Source: Ruminococcus flavefaciens (lineage in GTDB: Bacteria; Bacillota; Clostridia; Oscillospirales; Ruminococcaceae). Taken from it: DNA of 64,000 nt. The stretch is taken from positions 1 to 64,000 of the forward strand of contig JAMPAU010000003.1 of NCBI GenBank assembly GCA_023667045.1, in the 5' to 3' direction. The translations under genes and the position numbers were made by a program. Numbering within the stretch: position 1 is the first letter of the stretch; every line of letters starts with the position of its first letter. Shown in pieces: positions 1 through 7,980 of the stretch. The notes beneath the pieces were generated by a model. That model had not been told where the DNA came from. It did no database searches and saw only the letters and a list, made by a program, of their open reading frames with translations.

Positions 1-81
1 TATTATATCACCAATTTCAGCAAAAGTCAAGTAAAAAAAGTCTCTCAAATTTTCTAATTTTTTAGTTATTCTGCACACATT

Positions 82-522
82 TTATTTAGAAAGAATAAGC
101 TTATTGCCGTCTTCAAGGGGCAATGTAATTCTTCCGTCATCTTCAAATGTGAAAGTCCAGCCTTTTTTTCCGTCACTTGTAAAAGTAAGTTCATTTGATA
201 AACAGCTCCAGTTACCTTTGAACTTATCCAAAGAATCTTCAAGTTTTCCCGTATTATCGGCATTTACTATAAGTCTGCAAAAATAATCATCAGCAGACCC
301 ATCGCTCATTTTTGCCACTTCGTCAATAGTCATTTCTTCGCCGTTTTTCATTTTCACCGCTACGCTGTTCCATTCTCCTAAAAAATCCTCATCATGTATA
401 AGCTTAACGGTAGCCACCTGTGAATACTCTGATTCAGATGATTTTTCTTCACTGTTTCCGCACGAAACAAGTCCCAACAAACACACAAGCATTGCTATGC
501 ACAATATTTTTTTAAGTTTCAT
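82..522 (-). CDS. Small putative lipoprotein of unknown function
   Basis: This 146-residue protein begins with two lysines, a hydrophobic stretch and a lipobox (L-V-S-C, Cys21), so it is probably anchored to the outer face of the membrane. A Ser/Glu-rich spacer follows, then a domain of about 100 residues whose end (Gly-Trp-Thr-Phe-Thr-Phe, then a glycine turn and Leu-Ile-Leu) looks like beta strands, as in small lipocalin-like lipoproteins. The start is supported by GGAGG about 6 bases upstream. It lies beyond the argF terminator and is therefore a separate unit. The exact role is unknown; the lipoprotein call is firm. Confidence 0.75.
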   Translation of the reverse strand: MKLKKILCIAMLVCLLGLVSCGNSEEKSSESEYSQVATVKLIHDEDFLGEWNSVAVKMKNGEEMTIDEVAKMSDGSADDYFCRLIVNADNTGKLEDSLDKFKGNWSCLSNELTFTSDGKKGWTFTFEDDGRITLPLEDGNKLILSK

Positions 523-640
523 TTATTTCCTCCATAATATTATTGAAATCATACGTTTTAATTATACCATAAAAAAGTGTATCTTAAAAGAAAACAATGT
601 AAATATATTGTGTCCGGACTGTAAATACAATAAATAACTA

Positions 641-670
641 AAAAGCAGACAGTTTATCCTGTCTGCTTTT
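641..670. terminator. Bidirectional rho-independent terminator after argF
   Basis: A perfect 12-bp inverted repeat (AAAAGCAGACAG and its complement) with a 6-base loop has an A tract on one side and a T tract on the other. It begins 4 bases past the argF stop codon and closes the arginine run. Confidence 0.9.
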
Positions 671-673
671 AAA

Positions 674-1576
674 TTATGCCATAAGCTTAACCATAACGGC
701 TTTCTGAGCATGGAGACGGTTTTCAGCCTCCTCAAAGATTTCCTTAGCGTGTGCCTCAAAAACCTTAGCAGTGATTTCTTCCTCACGGTGTGCCGGCAGA
801 CAATGCAGTACCATTGCATCGTCGTGGGCAACTGCCATGAGTTCGTCGTTAATCTGATAGCCAGCAAAAGCCTTTTTACGCATTTCGGCTTCACCCTCTT
901 GACCCATTGAAGCCCAAACGTCTGTAATGAGAACGTCTGCATTTTCAGCGGACTTAATCGGAGAATCAGTTATTTCAAAGTTATCATACTTGCTTGCAAA
1001 TTCAAGGATTTCAGCCGGAGGTCTGTAGCCGTCCGGACAAGCAACAGATACAGCCATACCCACTTTAAGACAGCCTACAATAAGAGAGTTTGCCATATTG
1101 TTGCCGTCGCCGATAAAGCACATTTTGAGACCGTCAAAACTGCCCTTAAATTCACGGATAGTCATGAGGTCGGCAAGTACTTGGCACGGGTGGCAGAAGT
1201 CAGTAAGACCGTTTATTATCGGAATACTGCCGTATTCAGCGAGGTCTTCCACTTCTTTCTGCTCAAAAGTACGTATCATTATACCGTCAAGATAGCGTGA
1301 GAGAACTCTTGCAGTGTCCTGAACCGGTTCGCCTCTGCCTATCTGTAAATCATGTGATGAGAGGAAAAGCGGATAACCGCCGAGCTGATACATACCTGTC
1401 TCGAAAGATACACGGGTTCTTGTGGAAGCCTTCTGAAAAATCATTCCGAGAGTTTTTCCTTTGAGGTGTGGGTGCGGAATACCGTGCTTTAGTTCATATT
1501 TAAGCTGGTCGGCGAGATTGAGTATGTCAATAATTTCTTCGCCGGTGAGGTTGAGCATTTTAAGTAAGTGTTTCAT
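674..1576 (-). CDS. argF: Ornithine carbamoyltransferase
   Basis: The enzyme joins carbamoyl phosphate to ornithine to give citrulline, step six of arginine synthesis in the cytoplasm. The 300-residue length is usual. The carbamoyl-phosphate loop S-T-R-T-R is at residues 51-55, H-P-C-Q at 129-132 and the ornithine-binding H-C-L-P-A-H-R at 258-264, so all key residues are present. It is the last gene of a minus-strand arginine run (argH, argC, argJ, argB, argD, argF) and is followed at once by a terminator. The anabolic role is inferred from this context; no arcA or arcC is nearby. Confidence 0.97.
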   Translation of the reverse strand: MKHLLKMLNLTGEEIIDILNLADQLKYELKHGIPHPHLKGKTLGMIFQKASTRTRVSFETGMYQLGGYPLFLSSHDLQIGRGEPVQDTARVLSRYLDGIMIRTFEQKEVEDLAEYGSIPIINGLTDFCHPCQVLADLMTIREFKGSFDGLKMCFIGDGNNMANSLIVGCLKVGMAVSVACPDGYRPPAEILEFASKYDNFEITDSPIKSAENADVLITDVWASMGQEGEAEMRKKAFAGYQINDELMAVAHDDAMVLHCLPAHREEEITAKVFEAHAKEIFEEAENRLHAQKAVMVKLMA

Positions 1577-1599
1577 TGAAATTTATTCCTTTCATTAAA

Positions 1600-2124
1600 T
1601 TATTGTTGTTTATTTTTCTGCTTTTTTTCCTTTGCAATCTGCTCTATAACTTTCGGCTGACGGTTTGCGTCCCCGAAAATCTTATCAATGACAACGGCAA
1701 AAAGCGGTATATAGTCATCAAAAATCTTGTCGTTTATATCAAGGTCATACTGTAATTCGCCGGAAATTGAAACGTTTGTTTCAATCGTCCCTTTTTCTTC
1801 CTCGCCATCCATAATAGTGAAGTCACGGCTGTTTTTGCTTACAAGCTTATAAAAAATGTCATTGCTTTTGCACTCGATTGTAGGGTCAAGGAATTTCGAC
1901 TTGCAGTTAATTCTCATAAAAATATCGTCATTGAGAATGACAGAATATGACAAGGAATCCACGCTTGCGGTCATGAGGGTATAGAGGTGGTAGTTGCTCG
2001 CATCAAGGAGAACAAGCCTTTTATTGTTGCCAAAACCTTTCTTTTTTATGGTATAGAGAGTTCTTGATTTTTTGTCCTCAACGCTGTATTTGTTATCGCC
2101 TTTTATAAGTACCATCAACTGCAT
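1600..2124 (-). CDS. Hypothetical protein, possibly LURP-one/tubby-like beta barrel
   Basis: This 174-residue protein has no signal peptide and no membrane segment. Alternating short hydrophobic strands and turns (residues about 10-120), including a run around Leu-Leu-Asp-Ala-Ser-Asn and repeated Asp-Ile-Phe, resemble the LURP-one/scramblase-like beta-barrel fold. This is a weak, pattern-based guess. The C terminus is rich in Lys and Gln. The ribosome-binding site GGAGG lies inside the last codons of argD and the start follows the argD stop by 3 bases, so translation is probably coupled to argD. It has no evident part in arginine synthesis. Confidence 0.6.
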   Translation of the reverse strand: MQLMVLIKGDNKYSVEDKKSRTLYTIKKKGFGNNKRLVLLDASNYHLYTLMTASVDSLSYSVILNDDIFMRINCKSKFLDPTIECKSNDIFYKLVSKNSRDFTIMDGEEEKGTIETNVSISGELQYDLDINDKIFDDYIPLFAVVIDKIFGDANRQPKVIEQIAKEKKQKNKQQ

Positions 2125-2127
2125 AAA

Positions 2128-3294
2128 TCATTCCTCCAGTATATCAATCAAAATTTTTAATCCGTCTCCGATTTCTTCTGAAGATATAGTAAGAGGAGGC
2201 AGAAGTCTTACTTTGCTTTTGGCTGTCAGTACAAGAAGTCCTTTATCGAGTGCTTTTCTTGCAACGTCTGTTGCGTTTTTAGTTTTCAGTTCTATGCCAA
2301 TCATAAGACCAAGACCGCTGACAGATACAACTTCACTGCATTCCGCAAGCCTGCTTCTTATAATTTGTGACTTTTCATTTATTGATTCAAGAAAACCGTC
2401 GCTTTCAAGTCTATCAATAACGGCAATACCGCCAGCACAAGCTATAGGATTTCCGCCGAATGTAGAGCCGTGAGTTCCGGAAGTAAGTACACCACTGCAT
2501 TTTTCATTAGTGAGACAAGCACCCACAGGCACACCTCCGGCAACACCTTTTGCAAGAGTAGTTATATCGGCTTTTTTACCGAAATGCTCACCGGCAAGGA
2601 ATTTGCCTGTTCTTCCTGCACCTGTCTGTACTTCGTCTGCAATAACGAGTATGTCCTTTTCTTCACAGAGTTCATAAACGGCGTTAACAAAATCCTGATT
2701 AAGAGCGTTTACACCGCCCTCGCCCTGAACATATTCAAGCATAACGGCACATACTGTATCGTCAAGCTTTGATTTGAGGTCATCAATGTCGTTTGCAGTA
2801 ACATTTATAAAGCCCTCAAGAAAAGGGAAAAAGTAATTATGGAAAACGTCCTGACCTGTTGCGGAAAGAGTAGCAAGAGTTCTGCCATGAAAAGAATTTA
2901 CGAGAGTTATAATGTTGTGACGGTTTTTTCCGTACTTGTCAAAACTGTATTTCCTTGCGATTTTAATAGCACATTCGTTAGCCTCAGCACCGCTGTTTCC
3001 GAAAAATACAGAATCATAACCGGATATATTGCAGAGTTTTTCAGCAAATTCCGCCTGAATGCCGGTATAGTAATAATTGGAGCTGTGCTGAAGTGTTCTG
3101 ACCTGTCTGCAAACTGCGTCAGCCCACTTTTCATCACAGTAGCCGAGCGAGTTAGTGCCGATACCGCTACCAAAATCTATATATGTCTTTCCGTTTTCGT
3201 CGGTACAGTGTCTGCCCTCGCCTTTCTGCATAACAAGCGGATAACGTCCATAAGAGTGCATAACGTGCTTATCAAATTTTTCAATTGTGTTCAT
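2128..3294 (-). CDS. argD: Acetylornithine aminotransferase
   Basis: This is a class-III PLP-dependent aminotransferase that converts N-acetylglutamate semialdehyde to N-acetylornithine with glutamate as amino donor. Its 388 residues match the family. Visible motifs are S-G-A-E-A-N-E (101-107), D-E-V-Q-T-G (220-225) and the T-L-A-K-G loop with the PLP lysine near 249. A leader gap of 139 bp separates it from argB upstream, so a promoter could lie there, although no clear ARG box is seen in it. ArgD enzymes often also act on succinyl-diaminopimelate precursors; that cannot be judged here. Confidence 0.96.
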   Translation of the reverse strand: MNTIEKFDKHVMHSYGRYPLVMQKGEGRHCTDENGKTYIDFGSGIGTNSLGYCDEKWADAVCRQVRTLQHSSNYYYTGIQAEFAEKLCNISGYDSVFFGNSGAEANECAIKIARKYSFDKYGKNRHNIITLVNSFHGRTLATLSATGQDVFHNYFFPFLEGFINVTANDIDDLKSKLDDTVCAVMLEYVQGEGGVNALNQDFVNAVYELCEEKDILVIADEVQTGAGRTGKFLAGEHFGKKADITTLAKGVAGGVPVGACLTNEKCSGVLTSGTHGSTFGGNPIACAGGIAVIDRLESDGFLESINEKSQIIRSRLAECSEVVSVSGLGLMIGIELKTKNATDVARKALDKGLLVLTAKSKVRLLPPLTISSEEIGDGLKILIDILEE

Positions 3295-3433
3295 AATAAA
3301 AACAAATCTCCTTAACTGTCTGTAATATATTCAGACAAATTCACAGTTCTATATAATTATAACTCTCTTTGTGACCTAAAATCAATATCCACAGCAAGCA
3401 AATAAGTAAATTTTCTGTTTATCTGTTATTATA

Positions 3434-4300
3434 TTATACAAACTGTGTGCCTATACCTTCATTTGAAAGTATCTCAATAAGAATAGAATGAGGTACTCTG
3501 CCGTCTATGATAACGGTCTTGTGAACGCCACGCCTTACAGCCTCGACACAGCATTCTATTTTCGGAATCATACCGCCGGAAATAATACCCTGTCTTTTAA
3601 GGAAAGGCACATCGCTGACATTTACTTCCGGAATGAGAGTGGACGGGTCATTCTTATCTCTGAGAAGTCCGGCGATGTCAGTCATGAGTATGAGATTTTC
3701 CGCACCGAGTTCAGCGGCTATTCTTGCGGCGGCAGTATCGGCATTGATGTTGTATGTATTGCCCTGTTCGTCTGTAGCGACTGTAGCTATAACCGGAATA
3801 TTTCCATTAGCGAGAGCGTCAAGTATAGGTTTGGTGTTTACTTCTGTAACCTTACCTACCCAGCCTAAGTCCTGACCGTCTTCAGTAGTCTGCTTTTCGG
3901 CTTTAATCATACCGCCGTCGATTCCGCAAAGACCAACGGCACTGCCTTTATGCTGTGCAAGAAGCTGTACGAGTTCCTTGTTGACTTTTCCGGCAAGAAC
4001 CATTTTCACGACGTTTACTGTGTCGTCATCGGTATAGCGGAGACCGTTAACAAAACGGCTCTCTATGCCGAGTTTTCCGAGCATATCATTGATTTCAGGA
4101 CCACCGCCGTGTACGAGTACGACCTTAACGCCTACCAGTGACAGCAAAACAATATCTGTCATTACAGCGTCTTTGAGTTCTTTGTTTGTCATGGCGTTAC
4201 CGCCGTACTTGATTACGAGAATCTTGTTGTTATACTTTTGTATATAAGGAAGTGCGTTAATAAGTATCTGTGACTTATCGCTGTTTGAAATTTTTTCCAT
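3434..4300 (-). CDS. argB: Acetylglutamate kinase
   Basis: ArgB phosphorylates N-acetylglutamate, the second step of arginine synthesis and commonly the feedback-controlled one. The 288-residue protein shows the amino-acid-kinase K-Y-G-G-N-A motif (31-36) and the substrate loop V-H-G-G-G-P-E-I (63-70). The N-terminal extension before the kinase core (about 25 residues, with a helix around Ile-Leu-Ile-Asn-Ala-Leu-Pro-Tyr-Ile) resembles that of arginine-sensitive hexameric forms, so feedback inhibition is plausible. The recycling ArgJ is encoded upstream in the same run, which supports the acetyl-cycle route. Confidence 0.97.
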   Translation of the reverse strand: MEKISNSDKSQILINALPYIQKYNNKILVIKYGGNAMTNKELKDAVMTDIVLLSLVGVKVVLVHGGGPEINDMLGKLGIESRFVNGLRYTDDDTVNVVKMVLAGKVNKELVQLLAQHKGSAVGLCGIDGGMIKAEKQTTEDGQDLGWVGKVTEVNTKPILDALANGNIPVIATVATDEQGNTYNINADTAAARIAAELGAENLILMTDIAGLLRDKNDPSTLIPEVNVSDVPFLKRQGIISGGMIPKIECCVEAVRRGVHKTVIIDGRVPHSILIEILSNEGIGTQFV

Positions 4301-4319
4301 TTTATATCACCCCGCTTAA

Positions 4320-4634
4320 TTATTTTTTTGCCCACTTCTTAGGTTGAAAATCTTCCTGTGAATCCTCTGGAAGTTTTTCTGGAAAATATACTACCTTGCC
4401 TTTTTTCGCAAGATTATTGAGCGACTTAATTGTTATCTGTTCAGCCAACTCATAAGTCACCTCATCACCTTTATCGGAAAGCAATTCTTGAAAATCTTTT
4501 ACAATAACCTCCGTTTTCTTTGGCTGAAGTCCAAGAACACCATAAACTTCATTGTCTATGTCAAGAAGTTCTTCTCCTGGTTTAAGCTCTCTGAGTCTCT
4601 TAGCATTAAAACTTGCCATATCTGAATAAGCCAT
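4320..4634 (-). CDS. Hypothetical 104-residue protein inside the arginine run
   Basis: This is a small soluble protein with no signal peptide or membrane segment. It has an alternating charged/hydrophobic pattern, a segment V-Y-G-V-L-G-L near residue 50 and a basic, tryptophan-containing C terminus (P-K-K-W-A-K-K). A strong GGAGG lies upstream of the ATG. It is sandwiched between argJ (15 bp away) and argB (19 bp away), so it is almost surely cotranscribed with them. I do not recognise the family. A regulatory or accessory role in arginine synthesis would be a guess from position only. Confidence 0.65.
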   Translation of the reverse strand: MAYSDMASFNAKRLRELKPGEELLDIDNEVYGVLGLQPKKTEVIVKDFQELLSDKGDEVTYELAEQITIKSLNNLAKKGKVVYFPEKLPEDSQEDFQPKKWAKK

Positions 4635-4649
4635 TTTATATAACCTCCA

Positions 4650-5942
4650 TTAAGAACGGTAATCGCCGTTTATTTTTACATAGTCATAAGTGAGGTCGCA
4701 ACCCCATGCAACCGCTCTGCCTGCTCCGTTGCCGATAGAAATATCAATGATAATTTCTTCCTCGCCGAGAATTTCCTTTGCCTTTTCCTCTGAAAATTCC
4801 ACACCTGCACCGTTTCTGCAAACCTCAATACTGCCCTTTTCTGAACCTATCGAAACATCAACCTTGTTTATATCAAAGTCAGCATCAGCATAACCCACTG
4901 CACAGAGTATACGTCCCCAGTTAGCGTCCTCGCCGAACATAGCAGCCTTGAAAAGACTTGACGTTATAACAGACTTTGCGACAGTTTCAGCAGTTTTTTC
5001 AGTATCAGCACCATGACAGATACACTCAATCAATTTTGTTGCACCCTCGCCGTCACGAGCCATTTTTCTTGCAAGGTTCATCATTACTGCATAAAGAGCA
5101 TTGACGAACTTTTCAAAATCCTCGTTTTCTTTAGTTACCGGAATGTTTTCAGCAGTGCCGTTTGCAAGTACGCAGACCATATCATTTGTTGAGGTGTCGC
5201 CGTCAACGCTTACACGGTTGAGGGTTATTTTTACAACGTCGCTCAATGCATGCTGAAGAAGTTCCGCTGAAATATCAACGTCTGTAGTTATGAATGTTAA
5301 AGTTGTAGCCATATTGGGATGTATCATTCCACTGCCCTTTAACATACCGCCCATTGTGCAGGTTTTTCCGCCTAACTCAAACTGCACGGCTACTTCCTTA
5401 ACCTGTGTATCGGTAGTCATAATAGCCTCGACTGCTCTTGAGTTGCCGTCATATGTCAGACCGTCAACAAGCTCTTTCATGCCGTTTGCGATAGGTTCAA
5501 TAGGTAAAATCTGTCCGATTACTCCGGTTGATGCAACTATAACATCGTTTTCGTCAATGCCTGTTTCAGCAGATACAAGACTGCACATTTTCTGAGCCTT
5601 TTCAACGCCGTCTGCATTGCAGGTATTAGCGTTTACTGAATTTACGATAACGGCTTTTGCAGTACCATTTTTAATGTGTTCTTTAGTTACAAGTATTGGA
5701 GCACCTTTTACTTTATTTGTCGTATAAACCGCAGCCGCTGTACATTCCTTGTCAGCAACGATAAGTGCAAGGTCGTTTTTCTTTTTTGCCGGAAGTGCGT
5801 TATTTGCAACCGCTGAGTTTTCCTCTGTGCTTGTAAGAGGTTTATGAGCAAGTCCGCACTGAATGCCGTTAGCCTTAAAACCCTTTGAGGCACACACACC
5901 GCCATCAACAAAAGTCACTCCGTTAACTTTTTTAAGATTCAT
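4650..5942 (-). CDS. argJ: Bifunctional ornithine acetyltransferase / N-acetylglutamate synthase
   Basis: ArgJ moves the acetyl group from acetylornithine to glutamate, and in the bifunctional form also uses acetyl-CoA to prime the cycle. The 430-residue precursor contains the self-cleavage motif P-N-M-A-T-T-L; cleavage would fall between Ala212 and Thr213, with Thr213 as the catalytic nucleophile of the beta chain. K-G-S-G-M-I-H just upstream forms the oxyanion region. No argA or argE is seen in the window, which fits the acetyl-recycling pathway. Whether this copy is mono- or bifunctional cannot be told from sequence alone. Confidence 0.96.
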   Translation of the reverse strand: MNLKKVNGVTFVDGGVCASKGFKANGIQCGLAHKPLTSTEENSAVANNALPAKKKNDLALIVADKECTAAAVYTTNKVKGAPILVTKEHIKNGTAKAVIVNSVNANTCNADGVEKAQKMCSLVSAETGIDENDVIVASTGVIGQILPIEPIANGMKELVDGLTYDGNSRAVEAIMTTDTQVKEVAVQFELGGKTCTMGGMLKGSGMIHPNMATTLTFITTDVDISAELLQHALSDVVKITLNRVSVDGDTSTNDMVCVLANGTAENIPVTKENEDFEKFVNALYAVMMNLARKMARDGEGATKLIECICHGADTEKTAETVAKSVITSSLFKAAMFGEDANWGRILCAVGYADADFDINKVDVSIGSEKGSIEVCRNGAGVEFSEEKAKEILGEEEIIIDISIGNGAGRAVAWGCDLTYDYVKINGDYRS

Positions 5943-5961
5943 TATATTTACAACTCCTTTA

Positions 5962-6402
5962 TTAAGTATCTATACGCACCAGTTCACAAAGGGCTTTATT
6001 CCTATAGAAAATATCTTCTCTTAAAGTAAAGCCCTGCTTTTCCCAGAAAGCATTCCCTACTTCATTATACTTGAAAACAAGCAGTGCAACTTTACTTATC
6101 CCCTCGTTTTTCAAAGCCGAAAGACAGGTATTTACAAGCTCTGTCCCTATTCCGCACCGTCTGTACTTTTCGGCAACGGACATATGATATATGTAATCTC
6201 TGCGACCGTCATTTCCGCTGATAATTACACCCACAATTTCGCCGTCTTTTTCTGCCACAAAACAAGTCGCCGGATTGCGTTCAAGTAAACGTTTTATTCC
6301 GTCACGGGAATCATCAACATCATTGAAACCCATATTTTTACAGGAAAGCCAGAGAGCATAAACCCTGTCATAATCTGAGATATTCATTGTGCGTATATTC
6401 AT
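5962..6402 (-). CDS. GNAT-family N-acetyltransferase
   Basis: This 146-residue protein is a single GNAT domain. The acetyl-CoA pyrophosphate loop is clear at residues 81-90 (R-R-C-G-I-G-T-E-L-V), preceded by the beta strand Y-I-Y-H-M-S-V and followed by a late beta strand and aromatic motif (N-A-F-W-E-K-Q-G-F). The arrangement resembles RimI-like or amino-acid acetyltransferases. It lies 19 bp downstream of the start side of argJ in the same run. A role as N-acetylglutamate synthase is conceivable by position, but the sequence is a generic GNAT, so the substrate is unknown. Confidence 0.85.
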   Translation of the reverse strand: MNIRTMNISDYDRVYALWLSCKNMGFNDVDDSRDGIKRLLERNPATCFVAEKDGEIVGVIISGNDGRRDYIYHMSVAEKYRRCGIGTELVNTCLSALKNEGISKVALLVFKYNEVGNAFWEKQGFTLREDIFYRNKALCELVRIDT

Positions 6403-6405
6403 TAT

Positions 6406-6762
6406 TTATAACTCCTTATTGTCAAACCTCACATTAATCTGTGGGTCATAAAGCGGACAGTCAAATTCAAGCATAATGTCAATTATCTTATTCAGACTGC
6501 TGTAATCCATACTTTCTGAACACTCAAAAAGCACAGCCTTTTCATGCGTTTCAATGGTAAACGAACTGTTTTCAGATTCAAAATTATATTCGTCAAGTCT
6601 GCACCATTCTGAAAAAACTTCATTTACACGCCGGAGGATTTTATTTATATCAAGATTTTCAAGTCCGGATATATTTTCCTCACTGCATAACTTTTCATAT
6701 ACTTCATGACTGTCCGCATAAAAACCGTATGTATTTTTCCAGAATACCAACTGTCTGCCCAT
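6406..6762 (-). CDS. Hypothetical protein coupled to argC
   Basis: This protein of about 118 residues has no recognised domain: soluble, acidic and rich in Glu, Asp and Cys, with no signal peptide. The frame stays open upstream to a TTG at 6789, inside argC. I prefer the ATG at 6762, which follows the argC stop after a single base and suggests re-initiation coupled to argC translation; no clear Shine-Dalgarno is seen for either start. It ends 3 bp before the GNAT gene. The function is unknown. Confidence 0.6.
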   Translation of the reverse strand: MGRQLVFWKNTYGFYADSHEVYEKLCSEENISGLENLDINKILRRVNEVFSEWCRLDEYNFESENSSFTIETHEKAVLFECSESMDYSSLNKIIDIMLEFDCPLYDPQINVRFDNKEL

Positions 6763-6763
6763 A

Positions 6764-7711
6764 TCAGACAAGACCTGTTGTTTCGTCAATGCCCATCATG
6801 ATGTTGAGACACTGCACACCTGCACCGCTTGCACCCTTGCCGAGATTGTCAAGACGTGAACAAAGTAAAATCTGTTCGTCGTTTCCGAAAACAAAAACCT
6901 GCATTTTGTTAAGTCCGCTGAGGGTATTGGAAGCAAGGAAAAATGCTTTTTGCTCCTCTGCTGACATAAACGGCATAACCTCAACAAGTTTAGCGTTTTC
7001 ATAATGTTTCATGTACATTTCGTGGATTTTTTCAGCAGTGATATTTTTATCAAGCTGTCGGGTCTGTATCGGCACGCTTACTACCATACCGCTGAAATAG
7101 TCGCATATTATCGGATTGAACATTGGTTTATAAGCCAGTCCGGAGACAGCCTGCATTTCGGGTAAATGCTTGTGTTCCTGTGAAAGTGCATACTGTCGGG
7201 GACTGTTGTATTCATATGGTTTTTCGTCGCTTTCGTAAACTGCTATAGCTTTTTTGCCTGCTCCGCTGTATCCGGAAGTTGCATATGCAAAAACCGGAAA
7301 GTCCGCCGGAATAATACCGTTGTTGACAAGCGGATATACTATTGAGGCAAAACCGCTTGCATAGCAACCCGGCACTGCTACCCTGTTTGAAGTTCTTATC
7401 TTTTCACGGTGAGCTGGTGAGAGTTCCGGAAAACCATAAGCCCATGCCGGATTGGTACGATGTGCGGTTGAAGCGTCAATGATTCTTACGTGGTCGTTGT
7501 TTACGAAAGACACAGCCTCACGTGAGGCAATGTCCGGAAGACAAAGAAAAGTATAATCCGACATATTTATAAACTTTGCCCTCTCTGCTGAATCCTTTCT
7601 TTTTTCCTCGCTTATACGGAGAATCTCAACATCATTTCTGTTCTCGAAACGCTCCAGTATTTTAAGACCGGTCGTACCCTCCTGACCGTCTATATAAATC
7701 TTTACAGACAT
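6764..7711 (-). CDS. argC: N-acetyl-gamma-glutamyl-phosphate reductase (type 2)
   Basis: ArgC reduces N-acetylglutamyl phosphate to the semialdehyde with NADPH. At 315 residues, with the N-terminal G-Q-E-G-T-T-G nucleotide loop (residues 9-15), it belongs to the shorter type-2 group rather than the type 1 more common in Bacillus. The catalytic cysteine is Cys116 in V-P-G-C-Y-A-S-G. The S-T-A-H-R segment (81-85) is also conserved. A GGAGG lies 8 bases upstream of the ATG. Type 2 here alongside ArgJ-type recycling is a small oddity of pathway assembly. Confidence 0.95.
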   Translation of the reverse strand: MSVKIYIDGQEGTTGLKILERFENRNDVEILRISEEKRKDSAERAKFINMSDYTFLCLPDIASREAVSFVNNDHVRIIDASTAHRTNPAWAYGFPELSPAHREKIRTSNRVAVPGCYASGFASIVYPLVNNGIIPADFPVFAYATSGYSGAGKKAIAVYESDEKPYEYNSPRQYALSQEHKHLPEMQAVSGLAYKPMFNPIICDYFSGMVVSVPIQTRQLDKNITAEKIHEMYMKHYENAKLVEVMPFMSAEEQKAFFLASNTLSGLNKMQVFVFGNDEQILLCSRLDNLGKGASGAGVQCLNIMMGIDETTGLV

Positions 7712-7713
7712 AT

Positions 7714-7974
7714 TTATTTCCTCCTGTTTTTTTTGCGTTTGTTGACTTTTCTTTCATATTTGGCACGTTTAGGGTCTTCAAGGTCTGATTCATCTTCAAT
7801 CATGGAATGCCACACGCTTATAATAAGAGTAAGAATAACTATCAATGCAAACCAGAAAATATGCCCTTTTACATTGACAGCCAGCCACAAGCCCATGATA
7901 ATCTCTCCGATAACCCATATAACTCCCATGAGCAATGAAAGACCCATTGTGAATATTACATCTTTTTTATTCAT
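7714..7974 (-). CDS. Small two-helix membrane protein
   Basis: This is an 86-residue protein with two predicted transmembrane segments (about residues 9-30 and 36-57) and a very basic, Lys/Arg-rich C-terminal tail that should lie in the cytoplasm. It sits between argH (6 bp upstream) and argC (2 bp downstream), so it must be cotranscribed with them. No strong ribosome-binding site is visible, which suggests coupling to argH. Family and function are not recognised. A transport accessory role cannot be inferred. Confidence 0.65.
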   Translation of the reverse strand: MNKKDVIFTMGLSLLMGVIWVIGEIIMGLWLAVNVKGHIFWFALIVILTLIISVWHSMIEDESDLEDPKRAKYERKVNKRKKNRRK

Positions 7975-7980
7975 AGAAAC